NCBI GenBank assembly: GCA_016617785.1
Contig: JADILM010000004.1
Location: 1,364,001 to 1,428,000 of the forward strand
Direction of reading: 5' to 3'
Length of the DNA: 64,000 bases
Source: Sporobolomyces roseus
Taxonomy: Eukaryota > Basidiomycota > Microbotryomycetes > Sporidiobolales > Sporidiobolaceae
The position numbers were made by a program, and so were the translations under genes. How positions within the stretch are numbered: the first letter of the stretch is position 1; each line of letters begins with the position of its first letter. Shown here in pieces: positions 56,055 to 64,000 of the stretch. A model generated the notes under the pieces. The model worked only from the letters and a program-made list of their open reading frames with translations, did no database searches and was not told the DNA's origin.

Positions 56055-56717
56055 CCACATCCGTCTCTCGAGCTCGTCGACTTACGCCATAGAGGGTCTA
56101 GAGAAGCTGTCAATCACTCCATGATACGAGGAAGGACCGATCGGAGGTCATACAGGACGAAAGTTGTCTTTCTGAGAAAGCACCTGTCTCTAGCAGACCG
56201 ACGACACTCGAGAATGGGAAAAGTGGTCGCAAGCTTGCAATTCCATTACTAGCGATATCAACTCCAATCTAGTCCCATCCACCACCTTCAAACATTCCGG
56301 CACCACTGCCACTGCCGAGAGCGTTGAACACCCCATCCCTTCTTCTCCTCGTCCAACTTTTTGCCCAGTCCCGACAGATCCCCGGCATCCGCCGCTTTCT
56401 CGTCTTCCTGTTCTTCTTCTGCTTCGTTCTGGTTCATGTTCTGCTCTTGTTCTCTCGTTCTCACCGAGCGCGTCTCCCAGAATACACAATGGTCAAAATG
56501 GATATGCTTGCGAGAATACAGATATGAAGCGAAACAGTGTCCGCGGATGATCATGTGACTACTTGTAGGAGAGCCAGGGTCGAGCGTCTTGTTTCCTCCC
56601 TCTAGAGATCTAGGAAAAGCGAAAACGAACAAAATGGTAAATATTTCATCTTTCTTTTCTTTTCTACCCTCTCCACTCTCTTCACCCCAACCGCATCCCG
56701 GATCTACGCTCACCGCT

Positions 56718-57981
56718 TTAGAGTTCAGCATGAAGAGGAATTTCCTTGCCTTCAGAATCGTATTGAGCCTCAATCGCGAGTTCACCAGATTTCGCGATGA
56801 CAACCTTCTCCTTGGGCTTGTCACCGGGGAGCTTCGAGACATTCTCGACCTATAGATCAAACTCATGAGCATGAGAGCGTGCGAGAATGGAAGACAAGCA
56901 AACGAACAGCGTAGACAACATCCATTCCCTCGAGGACAGTACCAAAGACCTGCAAGACAAACAAAACAAACTCAGCAAGGGTGCAGATGCTGAGCGGGGA
57001 CATTGACTTACGACGTGACGGCCATCTAACCAAGAAGTTTGGACAGTGCAGATGAAGAATTGAGAGCCTGTGAAGCGAACCTCCTGGAATCAGTTCCTGT
57101 ACTCGAACGATTCGCGCAGCCACTCCGACTCACCGTTAGTGTCCTTTCCAGCGTTAGCCATCGAGAGGGTTCCAGGTCCAGAGTGACGGAGCTTGAAGCT
57201 GTGAGATTAGGAGAAAGGGAAAGAAAAGTCAGAATTCGCGAGACTGACTGGCGAGACGAGCGAATTTCGACTTACTTCTCGTCGGCAAATTTAGCGCCGT
57301 AGATACTGTGGGCCATCAACTTCAGACACCGTAAGTCGTCAAGATCATCGGGTGCATGTTATATTCGACCTACCTCTTTCCACCAGTTCCGTCACCCCTG
57401 AGCAAAGGATGGAACCTCTATCAGTACGAGTTCCTCGTATGAGATACGTAAATCGTCGACTCACTTGGTGAAGTCACCACCTTGAATCATGAAGTTCTTG
57501 ATAACTCGGCTGCGAGACAACGTCACCGAACCATCAGCTTCACTACTACAACGGAGATGAAGAGGATCTTTGACTCACTGGAAAGCTGATCCCTCGTATC
57601 CGTAACCTTGTTCACCAGTAGCGAGAGCCCTGAAGTTCTCAACAGTCTTAGGGACAGTCTTTCCGTACACTGTACCTCTTTCGATCCTCCATGAGCCGCT
57701 GATTGTCAGATCATGCCAGTAGGGAAAGAGACGTACAACCCATGACTACTCGACCCATAGGTTTTCCTCCATGTTCAATATCGAAATAGACCTGATCCGA
57801 AAACCAAAGGGGTTGAGCGATCAAGATACGTGTATGAGACTGAGGAGAAAGTGAGGCGTACCTTGTTGGTAATCACTGGTCCCTTGACTGCTAGGGCAGC
57901 GTTGTTACCGCTCAGGAGGTTGAGGGAGAAGGCGACAAAGAGTGAGAGGAGTAGCGAGATGAGGGATGGGAATCGAGCCAT
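56718..57981 (-). CDS. ER cyclophilin-type peptidyl-prolyl isomerase
   Basis: About 210 residues from many short exons. Cyclophilin B/CPR5-like enzyme that speeds proline isomerisation during folding in the ER. Signal peptide: [20 protein letters not shown]. Then [34 protein letters not shown] and the catalytic [16 protein letters not shown] (Arg, Phe), followed by NGSQFFICT and [12 protein letters not shown] (Trp, His). The protein ends with IPLHAEL, an HDEL-like retention signal with Ala at the second position. Stop TAA at 56718-56720; ATG at 57981. At least six introns are visible by GT/AG borders. Neighbours (RIO2, ESSS) are on the same strand but functionally unrelated. Confidence 0.93.
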
Positions 57982-58330
57982 TGTGACCTGGAAACCTTAC
58001 CAGTGTACTATCAGCTACAAGCTATTGAGCGATAGACCATAGAGCTGGCTTACGAGAAACTGAGTTGGGAGGGAGAGAAAAGAAGAGTTGTTTCGGTTTC
58101 AACTTCGACGTGGAGAATCAAAAAGTTCCTTTTCGGCTCCGAAGATTGCGACATGCTCTCAACTAAGTCAGAGCCACACCAGGAGAGCAAGTCGAAATGA
58201 AACTAGAAAAAGTGTAGCTGCGACAAACTTCGTAAATAATCTCGCTCCTCTTCCCTCGCTCGCCATTCGTTCAACAGTACCCGAGTCTAAATGCGTAATG
58301 TTACAACCAGCGTCAGAGAGTGAGAGATGT
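57982..58330. other. Intergenic, cyclophilin promoter and RIO2 3' region
   Basis: About 350 bp between two minus-strand genes. No additional feature was recognised. Confidence 0.35.
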
Positions 58331-60849
58331 CTAAAAGAAAGCGTTCCCCTTCTTCCCCTCCTTGATCGCAGCGTTATGACTAGTCTTCTTCTTACTTCCC
58401 TTCTGTCTTCCCAACACGTTACTACTCGCCGTCTTCTTCCCATGATGCTTCCTCTCACTACTCTTGTGTTGTCGATTCAATTTCGCCGTCACGATAGATT
58501 CGACGTCTCGAGTTTGTCGTTTCGGTCTCAATCGAGGTGCTTGTGAAGGAGCGACCGATCCAACATCTGAATCTTCCTCCTCTGAATCCTCCTCCTCACT
58601 CTCTTCCTCACTATCCTCGTCCTCTTCTTCCTCCTCGTCTTCAGCTGTTGGTTCCGCTATCCGTAAGTTCCCGAATCGATCCGTTTCTCCCTCAAGCACC
58701 GTTGTTGTATTTGCCGAAATCGACGCCAACACTTCTCGCTCCTTGTCCTCCTCCGTTTGATGCAGGTCTCGTGTCGGTGGTGGTGCTGGCTCATCTGCCC
58801 CTTCTTCTTCCTCCTCCTCTTCCTCTTCTGAACCCGATCTCTCTTCCTCATCACTGTATTCCTCTTCCTCTTCTCCATCAACCCCATTCTCTCGATCATG
58901 AGCTGCTAGCTCCGCCATATACTGTACAGTTCAATCGAACGCCATCAGTAAAGGACGAAAGCCTTTTCGAGATGGTTTACATGTCGAAAAACGCACGTCG
59001 TCAAGATGTTTCCTATCATCCTTTGAGAACCCACTCGCGGCGACTTCCACATCCAGATCAAACTCCCTCTTTCCGTTCTGCAAATTCGCCGTGAATTTCG
59101 GATACACCGCCGATTCATACTTGAATCTCCGTTGGAAGAACCTTCGAATACAGTCGACATCTCGATTGAAATAGCTACGAACAAGAACACCACCAACGTT
59201 AGCTCGTGTAGGACAAAGAGAATGTAGAGTTTGAGATTTGTACGTACTATTCAGCATCCGCATGATCCGTACTAACCATCTGAGGGAAATCGATCAAAAC
59301 AGGTTCGAGTAACGTTCCCTCCCTCTCCCTTTTCCTCCTCAACTCGAACTCTTCTCCCTCCAACTCGATCTCGACGGGTACATCAACTCCTCCAGCATCC
59401 GCGATCCTCGCATCTCGTTCTTCTGTAGTTTCATCATCTCGATCTTTCTCTTCTTGTGTACGGTGGTCGAGGATGAGGATATTGAACTCGTTGAAATCTC
59501 CATGGATTAGTCCGGAACGCGCGAGTCGAACGATCAGGTCCATGAGTGAGGAGTAGAGAGCACCGGGAGAAGGGACAGAAGCGATTTGACGTCTGTGGTT
59601 TCGAAGACAACCTTGTTCAGCTTCGACATCGGGATGAAGAGGTGAAGCGAAATCGTAGACCCACAAGGGGAATGCATCAATTAGTTCCATGATCAAGCAA
59701 TGTCTTGATTGATCGATAGGTTTCGGTACTGGGAAATCATGATCGTACAACACCTGTGATACTCGTCGACCGCTGTATCAGTCTCTTTCGCTATTGAGAA
59801 CTAACACAAACGTGAAGGAAACTCACCTTCATGAAAGCGTATTCCTTGATCGCCGCCAACCTCGACATATACATCCAACTCGCACTTTGACCCTTCTTCA
59901 AGTAATCTCGTTTCGATTTAATCGCTCGGAATGACATTCGTCCCAATCTGTAGTCATCAACACCTGTTCTGTGTCAGTTTCGTCTCTTGAGAAGCGTAGA
60001 GAGACGGCGAGTGCGTACCGATGAATCTTCATAACCATCTGAGCGCCATCATCATCCGCAACCACATAGATATCTGCGCGCTCGACCAATCCAATCACTA
60101 GTCAGCTCCTCTTTCGTCAAGCAGCAGTAACAGAGAAAGCTTGAGCGTACCAGATTCTTTTCCCGTACCAATCTGATTCCCAACTGAATAAATCGTATCC
60201 CTCTTTGCAAAAGTCCTACAAGCCAAGAAATCATACCCACCATAAGTCAACCTATAACCCTCATCTATTCCCCTCAACAAGCTCTTTCACATCAGTCTCG
60301 AAATCGCAAATGAGGAGAGAGGGGGGAAGAGAGAGAGAAAAAGAGAGTACATTTTATATTTTGAACTTTTCCTACTAGTTTCTTCTTTGCCAATTCTCCC
60401 AAAGCTTTGTTTACTCCTCCACTACGCGCTCCGGAGAGTTGTGCGATCAAGGGTGAGGGAACTACTTCGTGGTTCTTGGATCCTTGTTCGACCTGAGGAA
60501 TATTTTCGAGTGGATAGTCGGGGCGAGCGGAAGGGAGGGAGAAGGGGCGAGAGTGAGTAGCGTAGGTAAGGTGTCGGGAGGTGGTAAGGGAGAGGAAGGG
60601 AGAGAGGACAGAGGTGAGTTTGATGAACTTTTTTGAAGGAGGGAGTTAGAAGGAGACTCACAGCTGACAAGACCCTGAATGCATCGGTAGAAATATATCT
60701 CAGATCTATACATCCCACATCAGGCAGCCTTGGTCAGCTGGCGGTCTGAGAAGCAGATCAAGTTGAGAGATGAACGATTCTTTTTCTCGAGCTGAGGATC
60801 AGCGAGCATGTGTCAGGGAGACGGCCGTACCTGTTGCATCTAATTTCAT
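58331..60849 (-). CDS. RIO2: RIO2 atypical protein kinase/ATPase
   Basis: 40S ribosome assembly factor that acts in late pre-18S rRNA maturation in nucleus and cytoplasm. The N-terminal winged helix starts MKLDATDLRYISTDAFRVLSAVEQGSKNHEVV, read across two introns. The kinase domain has IGTGKESDIYV (ATP loop), VMKIHRLGR (Lys), LIMELIDAFPL, the catalytic HGDFNEFNILI and the metal-binding LIDFPQMVS. It also has NRDVDCIRRFF. The C-terminus is a long acidic Glu/Asp/Ser tract (about 58560-58880) and then a basic tail (KKKTSHN) to the stop at 58331-58333. The ATG at 60849 lies in a tiny first exon of six codons plus a base, exactly at the family's MKLD start. Confidence 0.95.
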
Positions 60850-61082
60850 GATGCTCTCCTCCGAATTGACGAGATCGAGCGAGTGGTGGAAGTTGGAGTT
60901 GACAAAGTGAGAGATGAGAAATTTTGCATGTAGTCTCAAGAACCTCGCAAGTTTATGCATTCTCTCACTCAAGACTGCGCTCAATGACATGGAAACAGCC
61001 TGATTTGGTATTTCGAGCGCAGAGGAAGAACAGAGGGAAGAACAGTAGAAAACAGAGAAACAAGGAGAAAGTAGCAGAAAAT

Positions 61083-61882
61083 CTACGAAGACTTCTCGTA
61101 TGAAGGCTGTACACACCCGACAAGGTCACATCAGTCGCTATATTGACGAAAAACAGATGCAGACTTAAAGAGACATGCGTACGGTTTGACCTGCAGCGGC
61201 CATTTTCTCTTTCGCTTGTTGCCTTGCCCATCCCTCGATCCTATTCTCACATCCCATCTTCAAAGGTCAGCCGCATTCGAAGTGCAATAGAGTAAGCGTG
61301 AGAGAACGACGTACGAAGTATCAGGTTTGTAATAGATCAATACACCTCCCAATGCCATCCCTCCAAACATCCCCCAGTAATAAATCGCTTCCCAATCTTC
61401 TCTAACTCGTTTCTTACCTGCGCGTTTTCACACTCGTACATTAGCACGTCTTGCGAAGATGGCAATGAAGAGAGAGAGAAACGTACCTGGTGCGGGAGGC
61501 TAATGAGATGAGAAATTGCGAAATGAGTGGAGTAACGGAAGGAAGAGTCAGTATCGCTACGAAAGATAGAGGGCTTGCTCACTAGCTTCAACCTGTCACC
61601 TCTGCTAATCCCCCCCTGCTCAGCTCTTAGACTGAATCAAGAGGTTGATGATAACTCTTTGATCAATCCGAAGTCTCTGAATCTGCCTCTGTCCGAATTT
61701 CGATCGCCTGTTATATCCAGCTACGAGTAATCAAGTGTTTGTGGAGAATGTACCTTTTCTCCAAAGAGGTAACCAGTAGGTTCATTGAAGTGTGCACCTC
61801 CAGAAGCCAACCTTGTTTGAGTTAAACTTTGTCTTGATCGGAGAGCCGTTCGTGCAAAGGTGGAGGATCGTAGTAGAGACAT
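61083..61882 (-). CDS. Complex I subunit ESSS/NDUFB11
   Basis: About 108 residues in five exons. A mitochondrial presequence (MSLLRSSTFARTALRSRQS, Arg/Ser-rich) is followed by GGAHFNEPTGYLFGEK, typical of the ESSS family. A 13-nt micro-exon (61487-61499) supplies PPAP. The next exon gives GKKRVREDWEAIYYWG and one membrane helix, FGGMALGGVLIYY, then EGWARQQAKEKMAAAGQT. It is a single-span accessory subunit of the membrane arm of respiratory complex I. The end is uncertain. Splicing a last intron gives ..GQTPSYEKSS with a stop at 61083-61085. Reading through gives ..GQTVRMSL and a stop about 100 bp earlier. I prefer the spliced form because its intron has the usual branch site. Confidence 0.82.
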
Positions 61883-62146
61883 AGTGTAGTTAGTGAGTGG
61901 AGTGGTCTGCTGCAGGAGAGGAAGCCGGGATGAGATTCGCTACTAGCTTCGGGGTAGTCAAACTGTTCTCCTCTGTTTCCGCTTCGCTGTTTTTTTACTC
62001 TCTCCTCTCCACCAGATTCGCTCGCTTTGGCTTCATTTCATCAATAGTCAAAGCAACTCTACCTAGCTTTCACACCTTCCCTCAGTCCACAAAACCTCGG
62101 TCTTCACAGCCTCGCCCTCCCTCCCTCTCCTCTCCAATTCACTCAA

Positions 62147-64000
62147 ATGACGACTCCCGAATCGACCTCGGCACCAGTCGCAGGAGGAGACTACGATGTC
62201 GGATTATCTCGAGATGGTGACAAGATCAAAGATCCATCATTCTATCAATTGTTCGGAGTGAAAGCAGATGCAACAGATGCTGAAATCAAGAAGAGTTATC
62301 GAAGACTCGCAGTCAGGTTTCATCCAGGTGCGTAACTCTTGCTCTTATTGCGTGTGGCAGAACGAAGAGCTGATCCAGAAGGAGAGTGTCGATAGATAAG
62401 AACCCGAACAACCCAGACGCAGCACTCAAGTTCCAAGAAATATCGGAAGCCTATACGTACGTCTCTCCTCGCTACTATTATCTCTCGTGACATGCTGAGT
62501 AGTCGACTGAGTCCCGAACTTACAGTATTCTGAGTGACTCGAACTCCCGAGCGGTTTACGACAAGTATGGAAAATCAGCAGGAATGGGAGAAGCAGGAGG
62601 AGAGGAAGCTATGCCCAACCCAGGAGAATTGTTCAGTCAGCTGTTCGGAGGGAAGGCGTTCGAGGATTGGATTGGTGAAATCAGTTTAGGGAAAGAAGTT
62701 TCGAAGGCTTTCGAACAGGCAGAGGAAGAGGAAAAGAAACAGGATAAAGAAAAGGTACGCTCGATTCTTCTTCGTTACTAGTGTGATGTTGCTGAGTCAC
62801 CGAGGCTTGAGCGCACAGGTTGAAACTGATTCGACTTCGACTACTGCGAAACCAACCACTGCTACTCCTCAACAGTCGACGATTCACCACGAAGCTCACG
62901 TCGAACCTCAAGCTGCTCCCACCGTCACTCCTACCGGTACCACTTCCACCACCAATCCTCCTTCCTCCTCCACTCCCGTCTCCACCTCCGAACCTTCTCC
63001 CTCAGTTGCCGGTGCTCAATCCTCCGTTCCCGCCTCTTCCTCCACCTCGAAAGATTCAAAAGAACACCAACACGCGAAATCGCATCTCGCCGGAAAACCC
63101 CCCAAGCTCACTCCCGAACAAAAACAGAAAGCGTACGAAGAGGAGAAGAAGAGTTATGAAGAGAAACGAAAGCGGATCGAGACGTTGGCTGCGAAATTGA
63201 GGGATCGAGTGAGGGGTTTCGTTGAGGCTACGAATCCGGGTGAAAAAGACGATGCCGAGACTAAAAGGTGGGCGGAAAGGATTAGAGAGGAAAGTCATGA
63301 TCTCGCTTTGGAGTCTTTCGGAGTTGGCGAGTCGTCTTCACTTCCGCTCGCATTCGTGAAGATGATAGAAGCTGATGAAGGAGACGATGTACGTGAATAG
63401 AATTGTGTCATTTGATCGGAGAAATATATATGCAAAAAGTACGTTCTCCTCTACCTTTTCCCATCTCCCTCAATCGAAATTCTAGCTCACACATCACTCA
63501 TCTTGTTAGGCCAACTCATACATCAAGCTCCACCGCAAGCCTTCCTCAAACATTCTTGGTCTCCCCGGTTTCTGGTCCCGCATGAAAGAGAAGGGAACGA
63601 CTCTCAAAGAAGGATGGTCTTTCCTCTCTACGGGGCTCGACGTTCAACGTGCGATGGTTGATTTGGAGAAACGACAACAGAATGGAGATTTGGGAGAAGA
63701 CGAGATGGCGAGGTTGGAGCAAGAGTTGAGTGGGACCTTGCTATTGGTCGCTTGGAAGGGGAGTAAGTTCGAATTGAGCGCCGTGTTGAGACAGGTTGTT
63801 GATACTGGTCAGTACTCTCTCTTCGTTCTCATGATCTATCTTGGCGTTTGCTGAGGAGATAGAGTGTATTTTGACAGTTCTCGCGAAGGAATCATCGGAA
63901 ATCACTGAAACTATCTTGATGAATCGAGCTAAAGCGATCTTGTTCATCGGAGCGATCTTGAAAGCGGTTGTACCAGAAGCAGGGGATGAAGAGAGGAGAC
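62147..64000 (+). CDS. DnaJ (Hsp40) with X-domain, CAJ1/DJP1-like (3' truncated)
   Basis: The J-domain sits near the N-terminus: DPSFYQLFGVKADATDAEIKKS, then RLAVRFHPDKNPNNPD with the HPD motif split by an intron and restored on splicing, and AYTILSDSNSRAVYDKYG. After a GELFSQLFGG stretch and an Ala/Ser/Pro/Thr-rich linker (62820-63080) comes a Lys/Glu coiled-coil. The DnaJ-X domain follows (LAAKLRDRVRGFVEATNP, LPGFWSRMKEKGTT, LSTGLDVQRAM). It is a class C/X-type J-protein that activates Hsp70. Yeast relatives act in protein import into peroxisomes or in membrane-associated folding. The gene runs off the right edge, so the C-terminus is not seen. Start ATG 62147. Confidence 0.9.

Larger units (their letters stand above)
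55316..56717. other. Gene-poor interval, 1.4 kb, with degenerate repeat pair
   Basis: No gene is supported. Two copies of a 27-nt motif lie at 55568-55594 and 56028-56054 (23 of 27 identical), with a shared AGCTTT at the same distance upstream of each. A 49-codon minus frame at 56288-56437 (starting MNQNEAEEEQEDE, with GLGKKLDEEKKGWG) is acidic and helix-like but unsupported by any family. Confidence 0.4.

Noticed and set aside
56288..56437. Short acidic minus-strand ORF (MNQNEAEEEQEDE start)
   Set aside because: Only 49 codons, near the cyclophilin 3' end, no family or splice support; mentioned in the intergenic entry but not called as a gene.
58464..58760. Poly-Ser ORF on the plus strand
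   Set aside because: Antisense of the Glu-rich acidic tail of RIO2; the run of Ser is a by-product of GAG/GAA codons.
1..64000. CRISPR array, rRNA genes, intact transposon or LTR pair
   Set aside because: I looked for regular spaced repeats, conserved 5S/snRNA starts and paired terminal repeats by eye and found none; a computed self-comparison could still reveal diverged copies.

Overview
The window is nuclear DNA from a fungus, most likely a pigmented basidiomycete yeast of the Pucciniomycotina (Sporidiobolales-type red yeast). Four things point there. Nearly every gene is cut by several short spliceosomal introns (about 50-90 nt) with GTGAGT/GTACG/GTAAG donors and a CTGAC/CTGAT branch site just before the AG. 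It carries a bifunctional phytoene synthase/lycopene cyclase (crtYB), a phytoene desaturase (crtI) and a carotenoid cleavage dioxygenase. It has fungal-type complex I subunits, a Tul1/DSC ubiquitin ligase and GPI-anchor genes. The tRNA genes are eukaryotic, one with an intron. The species is not fixed by anything I can see.

Layout. 1-2 kb: 3' end of an ABCC-type ABC transporter. 2-6 kb: DSC/Tul1 RING ubiquitin ligase (minus), divergent from a small complex I subunit. 6.4-11 kb: two tandem GH5 exo-beta-1,3-glucanase paralogues. 11.7-15.8 kb: PRM10/ThrE-like membrane protein. 17-18 kb: 3-hydroxyanthranilate dioxygenase. 18.4-20.7 kb: crtI. 20.9-23.1 kb: a third GH5 paralogue (minus), divergent from ribosomal protein eL33. 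25-30.5 kb: URB2/NPA2-like ribosome biogenesis protein. 31-36.7 kb: type II membrane GDSL/PC-esterase-like protein, Pmp3-family protein, Maf-like pyrophosphatase and a short SGT1. 37-37.8 kb: PGA1-like GPI mannosyltransferase subunit (minus). 38.3-43 kb: the carotenoid core, a cleavage dioxygenase divergent from crtYB across only 178 bp. 43.3-47.9 kb: sugar/inositol transporter and mannose-6-phosphate isomerase (minus). 48.1-51.2 kb: small acidic protein of unknown function and SMP3 GPI mannosyltransferase (minus). 51.4-52.5 kb: F-box-like protein. 52.5-56.7 kb: a gene-poor stretch with tRNA-Lys(CTT) and an intron-containing tRNA-Gln(TTG). 56.7-61.9 kb: ER cyclophilin, RIO2 kinase and complex I ESSS/NDUFB11 subunit (all minus). 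From 62.1 kb: a DnaJ X-domain protein running off the right edge.

How the genes fit together. The clearest theme is carotenoid metabolism. CrtYB makes phytoene and cyclises lycopene-type ends, CrtI desaturates phytoene, and the dioxygenase would cleave the product to apocarotenoids. About 18 kb of unrelated genes separate crtI from the other two. A second theme is the cell wall and GPI surface: three GH5 glucanases, SMP3, a PGA1-like subunit, and mannose-6-phosphate isomerase feeding GDP-mannose and so dolichol-phosphate-mannose synthesis. Ribosome assembly (URB2-like, RIO2, eL33) and complex I (two accessory subunits) are represented by scattered housekeeping genes.

No CRISPR array, intact transposon or rRNA gene was seen. 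Exon-intron structures were read by eye from splice consensus and protein continuity. Gene ends are more reliable than individual internal splice sites.
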